This document shows positions 1 through 10,087 of a stretch of DNA of 64,000 nt, piece by piece. Origin of the DNA: Fistularia commersonii. Its lineage: Eukaryota; Chordata; Actinopteri; Syngnathiformes; Fistulariidae. A model generated the notes under the pieces. That model worked only from the letters and a program-made list of their open reading frames with translations. It had not been told where the DNA came from and made no database searches. Position 1 is the stretch's first letter. Each line of letters begins with the position of its first letter. Position numbers and translations under genes: made by a program. Where the stretch lies: NCBI GenBank assembly GCA_037954325.1, contig JBBMNZ010000015.1:12713501-12777500 (forward strand), written 5' to 3'.

Positions 1-102
1 GGCGCAAGGAAGGGAGAAAAGAGGGGACGAAGGAAGGGGGATGGGAGGAAGGAGAGACGGAGGAGCTGCACCCCCTTTCTGGAACAAACACTTCAGCATG
101 TT

Positions 103-103
103 C

Positions 104-159
<56 letters not shown>

Positions 160-174
160 TATACACACACACAT
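103..174. repeat. (CA)n microsatellite
   Basis: Alternating CA tract with a few interruptions (cg and at steps near its right end). Bases 1-100 before it are purine-rich sequence in which I see nothing recognisable. Confidence 0.95.
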
Positions 175-224
175 ACATTCAAATCTTTGTACTTTTTAAG
201 ACCTTAAAACACTTATAGCCTTGA

Positions 225-362
225 CTTTGACACTATAGTTTTATTTGTATTTCTTATTCTCCCTCCTTCCGACTATTATTTATTATTGTTATGTTTTACT
301 AAAACTCTGGCACAACAATTTCCCACGGGATAAATAAAGTTGTTCTTATTCTTACTCTTATA
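225..362 (+). mobile_element. Possible LINE/SINE 3' end
   Basis: The segment ends in a GGGATAAATAAAG motif (about 328-340) followed by a degenerate TTCTTA-like tail (about 341-360). This resembles the 3' ends of fish LINEs and their SINE partners, where a short hairpin-like AATTTCCC...GGGA motif precedes a simple-sequence tail. No coding part is present, so the assignment rests on the terminal motif only. It may equally be a chance AT-rich stretch. Confidence 0.35.
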
Positions 363-421
363 CACAAAGGGGCGGACGGACGGACCAAGATTCTCACGAG
401 TGTTTATTTTTTCCCCGGCCG

Positions 422-437
422 CCATTTTTAGATGCTT
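422..437 (+). repeat. Target-site duplication, left copy
   Basis: The 16 bases CCATTTTTAGATGCTT are repeated exactly at 1285-1300. They bracket the LINE fragment at 438-1284. In minus orientation this copy follows directly after the element's short A-run, as expected for target-primed reverse transcription. Confidence 0.85.
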
Positions 438-1284
438 TTTTTTAATCGAACATAAATAGTATAAACAGATATACAAACAATCATGGCAAGGTAGAATCGA
501 ATGTCAATGAATCAACTGGGGGTGAAGAATCTAAGGATATTTGGACATTCATTCTGTATGTAATCACTTAGTTGTACGAGTTAACAGTATTAAAGGTTTG
601 TGAGACATGTTTAATGCTAGATGAAAAAGAAATAAAGGAAGACAAGTAAATAGATAAATTAAAAAAAATAACATAAAATAATTGCAAGGGGGATATAATA
701 TGTCTTTAACTTGGTGGTTCACAAGGAATCTCAGACATCAAACCGTATATTTTTTGGATTTTGGATTTTTCCATAAGTTTTAAGGATTTTTTATATAATT
801 CAAAATCGTTCATAAAGAATGTAAAATTTGGGGAACACTTTTGCATTCTGTGTTTATGTATGAAGAACTTGGCCAGGCCTAAAAACAACATTTACACAGA
901 GTACATCTGTTTTGTTGCTTAAAAGTAAACCGAATGTTACATCATCTCTTGAGGAAGAAACTGGTGTCAATGGAAATTTGTCTTTAATTCAATTTTGAGT
1001 TTTAGCCCAAAATTCCTGTATTTTTTTGCATAAGAAAAATTTATGGTCTTCGGTTTCAATGTTGTCTTCACAAAATGTACAAATATTATCTTCAATATTA
1101 AAGCATACCCTCAATAATTCTTTAGGTGGGTAGATGTCATTCTTAATTTTGAAGTGGTTCTCTTTCGCCTTGGGGGTTATGGGTAGAGTCAGATACATAG
1201 TTCGCAGCGTGACAATCGATACCTTATGAAATTTATTTAAAATATTATTTTTCGGTTTGGCGTCCATGGAATAAGTTTTCTGTA
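438..1284 (-). mobile_element. 5'-truncated L1/Tx1-like LINE, ORF2 C-terminus
   Basis: On the minus strand the segment encodes the end of a LINE ORF2. A cysteine/histidine knuckle of the zf-RVT type (CTFCEDNIETEDH, about 1050-1090) is followed by a typical fish L1/Tx1 C-terminal block containing KFFIHKHR and PNFTFFMNDFELYKKSLK (about 720-870). The reading frame is broken: a TGA falls just after the FWAKTQN block near 989, and a frameshift occurs near 890. The 3' end has about 260 bp of AT-rich UTR and a short poly(A) (T-run at 436-443 on the plus strand). Flanking 16-bp duplications define both ends, so this is a single 847-bp truncated insertion. The copy is not functional. Confidence 0.85.
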
Positions 1285-1300
1285 CCATTTTTAGATGCTT
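1285..1300 (+). repeat. Target-site duplication, right copy
   Basis: Second copy of the 16-bp direct repeat at 422-437. It marks the 5'-truncated end of the LINE and joins directly onto the rab24 promoter sequence. Confidence 0.85.
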
Positions 1301-1450
1301 GCCTAGCTTCCTGTTTACAATGACGTCACTTCCCGTTTGAGCCCCAGTCAAATCGGACCCTTCCGGCGGCGGGAACCCCCCCGGGCCCGGAGGTTCCGCT
1401 TTCACAAACAAAGCTCGGGCTGACGGTTTCCGTCGGCTCCTACTGCGGGT
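1301..1450 (+). promoter_or_regulatory. rab24: rab24 core promoter (CRE plus ETS-like site)
   Basis: The sequence turns abruptly GC-rich after the LINE. A consensus CRE palindrome TGACGTCA lies at 1321-1328, followed immediately by CTTCCCG, an ETS-like site. A second GC-rich segment with CTTCCGG lies near 1360-1370. No TATA box is visible. CRE and ETS sites in a CpG-rich region are typical of housekeeping vertebrate promoters. The transcription start is inferred to lie between about 1390 and 1450. Confidence 0.6.
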
Positions 1451-1682
1451 CGTGTCCGCCGCGGCAGCCCGGACCTCCAGCTCTCCTCCCGCTCTCCTCT
1501 TTCACCTCCTCTCCTCTCCTCTTCCTCCCCCGCTCCTCCTCGGAGCCGCTCCGCGTTCCGTCCGTTGCGCAGTCCGGACCGCCGCCGCAGCGGAGAACCC
1601 CGGCCCGGCGGGGCCGCCATGGTCTGACCCGGCTCCGCGGACCGGCTTCCGGAGGGCGGCCGTCCAGTCCGGTTCCCCGCCG
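1450..1682 (+). other. rab24: rab24 5' untranslated exon 1
   Basis: GC-rich sequence ends in a strong splice donor (CCG|GTGAGTGAG, GT at 1683-1684). The next exon starts after an AG at 2130-2131 and carries the initiator ATG at 2162. The 5' end is approximate. The exon contains a two-codon upstream ORF at 1619-1627. Confidence 0.6.
1619..1627 (+). other. Minimal uORF (ATG GTC TGA) in rab24 leader
   Basis: The upstream ATG sits in a perfect Kozak context (GCCGCCATGG) and is followed after one codon by a stop. It lies in the inferred noncoding exon 1 of rab24. If transcribed, it should capture scanning ribosomes and make rab24 translation depend on reinitiation or leaky scanning. Confidence 0.6.
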
Positions 1683-2161
1683 GTGAGTGAGCTCCCCGCC
1701 CGGGTCGTCGGTGCTAGCGCGCTAACGGTCGGCTAACGTCCGCGGCGTCGGGGGACCCCGCTCGGTTTCGGGGAACCGACGCGACCATATATGGACGGAA
1801 CGAACCGGCAGGGCCTGCCGGTGATCAGGTACCCGGCGTTTCCTGTTTGTAAAACCCGGAGGAAAGGGAATTTAACCGACAACCCTTTGCCCAAATAGCC
1901 AGAGATTAATGCTAGTCCCAGCGGGGTCAAAGGTCAGACCCATATTTGGACCTCCTGAGGTGTCTGTTGGACTTCAAGAAGAAGTAGGACATTCCAGAAT
2001 TGTATGTCCCTCAAAGGGATGTTTCACCACTTCCCCCCAGTGTTGTCATCTCCTGCTCTGGAAGGTCTCCAGGTTCCTGGGAGAGGGGTTGAGTCATGGA
2101 GGACATGTTGTCACCCTGTGTTTGTCCACAGCTTCCTGTGGTTGAACTTCCCCTTGCCAAC

Positions 2162-4609
2162 ATGAGTGCCATGCGCGTGGACGTCAAGGTGGTGATGCTG
2201 GGGAAGGAGAGCGTCGGCAAGACCAGCCTGGTGGAGAGGTGTGTCCACCACCGCTTCCTGGCTGGAACCTATCAGAACGTGAGTCTGGAGCCCCCGCCCC
2301 CGGTGGTATTCTGGTCATGGTTAAGGTGTAGCCACGGTGTTGTTGCCATAGTTACAGTACCGGTCAGAAGGTTATGGGCTGGATCTTTGACTCCAGCCCA
2401 TAGGTAGGAGAACAGGAGAACATCCGTGGACGTTCTCAGACGAGGTTCTCATGTTCTCCGCAGACCATCGGAGCCTCCTTTGTGGCCAAAGCCGTCCAGG
2501 TGGGGGGCAAAGTCATCACCCTGGGCATCTGGGTAAGTCTGGGGACATGGAGCTGTGAAGGAACCTCGTGTTCTACATAGAAGAACACGGACCTTCAGAT
2601 GATTTGCTTGAGGCCTACCCTCATGCTTGACAAGTTTCTTTAATGGCCTGACTAATTGGACCAACCAGCAAAGCCGACACGGAGTTAGAACACGATTAGA
2701 AGTGGAGAAGATGGAGTGAGGAGCAGATCCAGATGTTTGGGTGGCTCGGTCACACGACGGTTGGATCTGAGACACGTGTGAATTCCAGAAGTTGGTCTGA
2801 ATGTTCTGTCCCGTTTCTACAGGACACCGCTGGGTCCGAGCGCTATGAAGCCCTGACCAGGATCTACTACCGAGGAGCTCGCGCCGCCATCGTCTGCTAC
2901 AGTGAGTCAGGAGGGTTCTTTCGGTTGGAGAACCTCAGCAGGATGTGGTCGAAGTTCTGTGTCTGTTGAACCACCTGCTTCACGGTGTGCTGATCGCTCA
3001 ACTCCAGCATCTCCTCACAAACACACCCCTGATCCAGATTAATTCTCCCACCTGCAGCACCTCCTGCCCTTTCAGTTGGGTTGCATAACGATCTCAGCCT
3101 GGTTGCAGAACATTCTGAGATTCAGGGTCGTCTTATTTGATCTAGAACCTCAGCGTGATGGAAGAACCTGAAGTTCTTTGGAGCTCCTCTCAGAGGACTT
3201 CTTCAGCCTCTGAAGGTTCCACAGAGTCAGCAGGAGAACATAGGAAGGCAGCAAACAGGCTGATACAGGATGGCGACGTCCATCAAAGAACATTGAGAAG
3301 CTTGTCCACATCGTATTCATTCGCTCTTGATGTTCAAAGCATGTTCTTCACGTGGCCTTCAGGTTCTCCGCTTAGGAAACGTGTTCCGACTTCTGTGTTT
3401 TTTTTCGATGGTTGCGTGCCGGCGTTCCTTGATCCCTTCATCTTGAAGGTTCCGCGCCTCCTCAGGCTGAAGCCGTCTCAGGAACCCACACACTCTGGAC
3501 TGAGTGGACCAGAACCAGCGGTGGTGGTGTTCACATGGACCAGGCCTCTGGTCACCTTTGCCCTGCCTTTGTCGGTGTGGACCAGGTCGTGTGTCTGAGG
3601 AACATGAACCAGATGTTTCACCGGTCTGAAGGTGTGTTCTGTTGGACTTTCAGATCTGACTGACCTCAGCAGCTTCCAGAGAGCTCGCTTCTGGGTCAGC
3701 GAGCTGCAGAACTACGAGGAGGTGAGGGTCTTCTCCACTGCAAAGACCAGTGGGTCGGGTTCCAGGTCCGGACCTGGTCCTGGACCGACCTGTCTCTCAC
3801 CGCTGCTTGTCTCCCTCAGAACTGTAAGATCTACTTGTGTGGAACGAAGAGCGATCTGATCGAAGGCGACCGTAGCCTGAGGCACATCGACGTCCACGAC
3901 GCCCAGGACTTCGCTGAAGGTGAAGGAAGTTCTGCCTTGAGGTTATGGAGCCTTTGACCTTCATCAGATGTTTACAAACATCTTGTCTATCATTGCAGAA
4001 ATTGGGGCGCAGTATTTTGAGACCTCCAGTAAAACTGGGAGCAACGTTGGTGAGTCCATCCTGCTACTGCGAGAACATATCGTTCAGCAAGTCTAAACTC
4101 GGACCGTGGAGAAATTGAGAAACTTGGAGGAAAGAGAAGTCTGAAGGCCTGGTGCTAAAAATGTCCTTGAAGATAAAGAGCATGTCAGCCTGATGGTCCA
4201 AGTGAAGAAATGGAAAACCCCCAAAGGACTATCTGGACACGCTCTCCCAGCAGAGCCTCTTGTCACGTGACCGGGAGCGTGAAGCCTGTAGAGGGCTCAG
4301 TGATGAAGGATGTGTGTGTGTGTGTGTGTGTGTGTGTCTAACTCCTGTCTGCTGTTTGCAGACGAGCTCTTCCAGAAGGTCGCTGAGGACTACAGCAATT
4401 CAGCCTTTGAATTCATGACAGGTGAGTCCCTGTGTTGCCATGGAGACATTCCTCCTCCAGGTGTGCTGGTTGACCTGTGCACCAGCTGTCTGCTGTGGTT
4501 GGACCTCCGTGTGAAGAGTCCTGGTGTTTCTGTCTCTGCAGAAGAAACCGGCGTCAACCTGAGCCAGAAGAAGGACTCGTACTTCTACTCCTGTTGCCAT
4601 AACAACTGA
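2162..4609 (+). CDS. rab24: Rab24, atypical Rab small GTPase
   Basis: Eight coding exons: 2162-2278, 2464-2532, 2823-2901, 3654-3721, 3820-3919, 3999-4049, 4362-4421 and 4542-4609. They join in frame to 203 aa, the same length as human RAB24. All introns are GT-AG. The P-loop is GKESVGKTS (about residues 15-23). Switch II reads DTAGSE, with serine at position 67 where most Rabs have the catalytic glutamine. The G4 motif is TKSD instead of NKxD. The protein ends CCHNN, so the double cysteine is followed by two residues beyond His, an unusual prenylation end. These departures are known Rab24 hallmarks and fit low GTPase activity and poor prenylation. Rab24 acts in late autophagy and endosomal traffic on perinuclear and autophagosomal membranes. 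The intron at 2902-3653 holds nothing recognisable; the intron before the seventh exon has a (TG)n tract at 4310-4337. Confidence 0.97.
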
Positions 4610-5250
4610 GGCCGCCGCAGGAGGGGACCTGAGCCGAAGGCCGGTTCTCCCTTTGAGCCACAAAGAACCGGGGCCTTGGACGTTGAAGGACCTCCGTAGG
4701 ATTGTAGAAGGTGGAGAGACCCCGGGAACCGTCTCTCTCTGCAAGACCCCCCCCACACTTCCTGTGTTTACTGCCCAATGGGACGGTCCTCCTCTCTGAA
4801 GCTCCGCCCTCCTGGGCTGAAGACTCTGTGATCCAGAGGTTGGACCTCCATCATGGACTTCACTAAGAAGGAAGGGCCTCCTTGGTGTTCTGAAATGAAG
4901 ATGCTTTGTATTTTTGAAGATGTCCGTGTGTCAATCAACCGCCTCCGTCGCAGCGCCGTTGCCATGGAAACCCCACGCCTCGTCTCGCTCTGTGCCCGTG
5001 TTGCCTCAGATATTTATGCTGGAACTGCAGGTCCTGGAACCCAGAGGAGGAGTAGATGTTCTAGGAAGCCCGGGCCAGGAGGGGTCGTCTGCAGACTCCC
5101 TCCTGCTGTAGGTCACTGGTCTTCATCAGAACCCGGGTTCCACCTCCAGAACCTGCTCCTCATGCTAATTTATTGCCTTTTAATTTGTGCTGCCAACTAA
5201 CAGTCTGCTGCCTGGAGAAGAAGTCCACCATTAAAGGTCCTGAGAGAGTG
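4610..5250 (+). other. rab24: rab24 3' UTR, approximate
   Basis: Sequence after the stop codon has no further coding signal. The first plausible plus-strand polyadenylation hexamer is ATTAAA at 5230-5235; no canonical AATAAA precedes it. The end is therefore approximate, and this region may overlap the convergent nsd1 transcript. Confidence 0.4.
5169..5174 (-). terminator. nsd1: Candidate nsd1 poly(A) signal (AATAAA)
   Basis: TTTATT on the plus strand reads AATAAA on the minus strand. It is the only clear minus-strand hexamer I noticed downstream of the nsd1 stop at 6757, which would give an nsd1 3' UTR of about 1.6 kb. A shorter UTR using a variant signal is possible. Confidence 0.4.
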
Positions 5251-6756
5251 GCCCTGACTTCTTCTCTTCTGGTCTCTAAAGGTGTTGGGGGGTGGGGGGT
5301 TGCTTGGGGGGGGTGCAAAGATCCTTCCAGAAACTTCCATTTGAATTCCTGCCCAGGTCTGGTCTTCTGCAAGAGAGGAACCACAGCCTGTTGAAGGACA
5401 GTCAAGGTAACATAGCAGGTAAGGTTCCAGGTCCTGAAAGGGGCGGAGCTAAAGCAGGCCACTCCAGCTGAAGGAACCCGGTTCATTTACAAACCGGGTA
5501 CTTCAGGTGGACCCAAGAGTCAAATGTGGAAGGATTTGTGGATCTTCAGACCCTCCAGGGATCCTGTAGACTACAAGAGGAAGATGGAGAACACACTGAG
5601 ACGGGCAGAACCCAGAAAGAACATAGAACCCAGGGAGGAGAAAAATGTTCTGGTAGGAGAACAAGGTCAGAGGACATTGACCCTGCTTATGTCACCTTGC
5701 TCAATCAGTGAAGGTCAGTTGAAACATCCTGCTTTTCCTAAAACAAGCAGGCCGAGGCCCACTGATCATCTGGGTTCTCCAGAGGCGACAACATCAGGAG
5801 CGAAAGAAGGTCAGAGAAGGTGTTCAGAACTCCTCATGTATTTATACAGATAGCAGTCATGTGACAGGCTAACAGGAAGTGATGACACGGGGTGACACGT
5901 GGCCAGGCAACCATAAAAACGCTCTGAGGGTCTCCAGGACAAAGGTACTCCGAGGCGCCGGAGGACACACACAGACGATACGAAGCGAAAACACGCGGCG
6001 AAAACAAACACTGAAGCGTCGCGGCTGGAGGTTCTACTGACTCCAGGTCCTTCAAGTCACCGAGAGAAGAGGAGGAGAAGGAGGAGGAGGAGGAGCTCCG
6101 ACTCCAGACTCTTCAACGTTTGTGCGTCACATGGTTCATAAATACTGACGAGACACGAGCAAAGTGCTGCTTCTGCCCAGGACCTCCACCTGCCCAGAGG
6201 ACCTCCAGCTGTCCAGGGGACCGCTTCCGGACATCCCGACGCCTGGAGCTACCACCCTTCCCATGAACCCCATGACGTGTCCCGCTTCTTCTCAACTGCT
6301 CCATGACCTTCGACCGTCATTCAGACCTCCCCCTTCCAGCTGATTGGCCCGCCTGCTTCAAGGCGGCGCTCGATTGGCCGACAGACGGCGTGACCCGGAG
6401 CTGCTCCTCCTTCAGCGCAGACAAAGATCTGTCCCGTCATGGAGGTGGCCAATCAGCTGGCTCCTTCACCCTCCCGCTGTCCGGACCTCTGGACCATCTC
6501 TGGAAGAAGGTTCTGGAACCATCTCGGACTGCCTGACAGGACGGCGTCAGGTTGCCGCCTACTTCTGGACTTCATGACTTTTAACCGTCCCGGCGAGGAG
6601 ACAACCTGGGTCCTCCTCACATGTCTGCAGCCCAGGGGTGTCTCCTCAGGTCAGAGGTCAGAAGGTCAGGGCCAACTGTAAACAAATAAATACAGAAACC
6701 AACAGTCTTTGTTTGTCCCAAAACTTCCTTCGTCCCCGAGGAGGTCTAGTGAGTCG
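5251..6756 (-). other. nsd1: Probable nsd1 3' UTR / convergent intergenic region
   Basis: No recognisable coding sequence on either strand, only short non-conserved frames. A purine-rich GGAGGA tract lies at about 6063-6095. Most of this stretch is probably nsd1 3' UTR if the AATAAA at 5169-5174 is used. Confidence 0.45.
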
Positions 6757-8178
6757 CTACTCCTCCTCCTCTTCATCATGTTCTTCCTCATCGTCTCTGA
6801 TCTCAACATATTCCAGTCTCTCTTCGTTGTCGTCTTCGTCTTCGTCGTCATCGTCGTCGTCTTCGTCGTCCTCCTCGTCGTCCTCGTCCTCCTCGTCCTC
6901 GTCGTCCTCCTCCTCCTCTTCTTCATGAGGGCGGCGTTTCTGGTCCTCCTCATCCTCGCCCTCCTCCACTTGGTCCTCCTCCAGTTCTGCCAGCTCCTCC
7001 TCGTCCTCCTCGTCCTCGATGACGTCCGGCTCCTCCTCGTAGGACGAGATGGGCGAGTAGTGCGGCAGGTCGTACCGGTGGGGGGGGCTTGCAGAGGGGG
7101 GCCCCGGGGCCGCCGGCTCCACGGGGATGGTGATGGGCAGCGGGATGGAGAAGGTGGGGAAGGAGTCTGAGGAGCAAGAGGTGCTCTTGGACCTCCCGGA
7201 GGTTTCCAGACCTCCAGGGGCGGCAGGGGGGATGACGGCCATGCCCAGGCCGGAGGGGAGCGGCCGGGGTTTGGGGTTGTACTCCCGGATCTCCCCTGGC
7301 TCCAGAGGCTCGGGGCCGCAGGGGTCGTGCTCGTTGCAGGACAGCTTGCCGTCCAGCTTGGAGATGAAGAGCAGACCTTCTCGGTGCTTGCTGCAGAAGG
7401 AGCTGGGACACATCTCGCAGAAGGAGGCGGCCTCCTGCCCGCAGACGTCGCACTGGTGCCACGGACACTCCCAGCGACCTGCAACGCAAACACCGTCAGT
7501 CCGGCGGACAACCTGCGCCGACAAGAATCTCGGAGAACCTCCCGAGGCCTCCGAGCTCAAGTACCTTCATCCAGGGGAATCGGGTTTTGACACTTGGATT
7601 TTCTTTGAATGAAGAAAACCTTACAGGGAGGGCCGGAGCCAATCCCAGGCAGGAGAGACACCTGTGGCTGAACATCTCCGGTCCTGGGAGCAGACCAGGC
7701 CCGGGAACCCGGGATCTTCTGACCCGTCTCAGACACCAGGAGACACGTCGGCCGTCCTGGAGATGCTCCGCCCCCTGCTGGAGCTTTTGGAAGGTGGACC
7801 AGATCCTCGTCTGGACATCTCTAAGGGTGACCCTGTGATTGACAGGTGACCCCGCCTCCCACCCAGTGATGGCTGGGATTGGCTCCGCCCCCCCAGGTAA
7901 TGAATGAATGCATGCACCTGACTCCAGGAGACAGTTCTCCCTTATGTCCTAAAGAACCAGGAGAGCAGAAGCTGACCTGCGGGCCTCTTGGTGAGGTTCA
8001 GACAGTCGGCGTGATAGACCTTGGGACATCCTGGTCTCTTGCAGGAGACCATCTGACCTCCGTCCCCACAGCTGAAGCACTCGTCCTCCCTCTCTTTGGT
8101 CACCACCACCTTCTTCTTCCTCTTCCCGTGGCCCCTCCTCTTCAGCTTGCGGCCCTTGTCTTCTGATGGTGGATTATT
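6757..8178 (-). CDS. nsd1: nsd1 last two exons: PHD5, C5HCH and acidic tail
   Basis: The penultimate exon, 8178-7977, encodes a basic linker (KRRGHGKRKKK) and the PHD finger ECFSCGDGGQMVSC...CPKVYHADCL. The last exon, 7478-6757, starts GRWECPWHQCDVCGQEAASFC, the C5HCH module that pairs with PHD5 in NSD proteins, and continues with EHDPCGPEPLEPGEIREY, which is nearly invariant in NSD1. Beyond residue 2345 a proline/serine-rich stretch leads into about 90 residues that are mostly Glu and Asp, ending at a TAG at 6757-6759. Human NSD1 has a long neutral Pro/Ser-rich tail here instead. The acidic codons form a degenerate CTC/CTT/CGT trinucleotide array on the plus strand. Confidence 0.93.
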
Positions 8179-10050
8179 CTAGAAGGAGACGACGTTCATG
8201 ATGGAACCAGAACCAAGCTTTTGATCAGTTCACACACACACTTACTGTCAAAACCTTCTTCTCGTAGCAGCTGGACTTCTTCCCTGGAATGTCGTCAAGC
8301 GAGCGAGTCCAGCTGCTACAAGAAGAACTAACCATGACCTGGATGAACCTCCACACACACCTTTGGCCGAACCCCCAGGAAGCCACTGCAGTTGGAAGCT
8401 CCACATTTGCAGGCTGTCTTGCCGTTCCCCAAACACTCCAGGTTGTAGTTGAAGGTGAGTTCGGTTCCTGGACAGAAGCGGAGATGTTTACTCTTCCGGC
8501 CGAGTTACCTCCTGTTTTTCGGACCATGAAGAGGACGATCGAACCTGCGGAGACGTCCACCAGAGCGAAGAGTCCAACCCGGGTGTCCCCATTCACGGTC
8601 CACTTCTGGGTCTCGCAGTTGGGCTGGCAGCTGTGGTTCATGAAGCGAGCCTCATTCCCCTTGGGCCCGGCGTCGATGATCCGGTCCTGACACACAAAAA
8701 CACTCATCCACTGCTGTTCACCTGCTGTGACCATCATAAGAACTCCCTAGCTGTCCTTGGAGGACCTGCAGCTGAAACCGACCGGCCTCCTTCTGGTTCT
8801 ACGGGAAGTAGTACCAGCTATATTGCAGTACTAGCAGAGCAGCACTCCGAGTACCTTGTCCAGTGTGAGCATGTAGAAGTTTCCGACGTCGTGCTCCTGG
8901 GCGTGCCTGATCCTGGACCTGCACTCCTCCTCGTCGATCACCTCGCCCACATACTCGCTCACGAATTGGCCCTGGAACACCAACACAGCAGTCACCGGTC
9001 ACCGGCCCAACCACCGAGGTCCACAGGTTCCGAGGTCCAACCCTGGTACCTTCTTGATGTCGTGGACACAGCGGAGCCCCCAGCCCCGGGACAGGGTCCT
9101 GAAGATCTCCACCTGGCTGTACTGGCGGAGGGTGAAGGCCTGGTTCAGGCATCGCTGGCCGGCCGGACAGACCTGCGGGCCAACGGTGGAGAGCACATCA
9201 GAGGTCTGCCGGCTTCTCGGGACCACAGTCATAGTCACCCTCTGACCTTCGGGTGTCAACATTGAACCGACGAGGGGAAACTCTAAAACCCTGATCTCTG
9301 TGCGCTCCTGGTCCTGACCAGAATGTTCTAAGTGTCTGGTCGTTTCCTAACAGAGAAGCCGGCGTGAAGGCCCTCGTACCTGCGGGTGACACTCGTATAG
9401 CAGCATGCGGTTGATGCACTCTGAATCCGTCCCACACGGGTGCTCGTCCGAGGCCTTGCAATTGCAGCGGGGGATTTCCGCCAGGTCAGCCGTGTAGATC
9501 TGGACCTTCCCGATGGGTCGGTTCATCTGAGGCAGAAGCAGAACTTCAATTACCGCTCAAGTGGTGGAACCCTGGAAGGACCCAAGGAAGGAGGCTCTCT
9601 TCACCTTGATGTGTTTGTAAGGTGGAGGCTTCTTGTCGTTCCTTCTGTCCTCCTGAAGCTGTCGAAGCTCCTTCTCTGCCTGGAGCTCTCGGAACCTCAC
9701 GGCAGCTTCTTCCAAGGCTGCAGGTCAGAATCCAGAGTGAAGTCACCCAACGCTGCCGCTGGGCTTCCGCCACTGCAAAAGGTTCCTTACCTTTCTTGTA
9801 CGTGGCGTCCACCCCCTTCCCCATCTTCTCCTTGCTGTTGGCGTCCACATCCATGTAGGGGAAGACCCGGGCCTGGTAGGTCCACAGGTAGTCATTGGAG
9901 CCGAAGAAATGGACGGGGAACTCCCCCACGTCGTGACGCATCCGCTGGATGTTTTCTGGGATACTTTTGGGATGACTCACCTCGGCGGGCCACCACCTTC
10001 TCACACAGACACACACAGCTATGAAATGTGAGCTCGTGGTCCAGGAGCCA

Positions 10051-10087
<37 letters not shown>

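Noticed and set aside
6666..7511. 281-codon frame on the minus strand overlapping the nsd1 last exon
   Set aside because: Shadow frame of the acidic array read as Arg/Thr repeats. The frame carrying the C5HCH cysteines is the real one.
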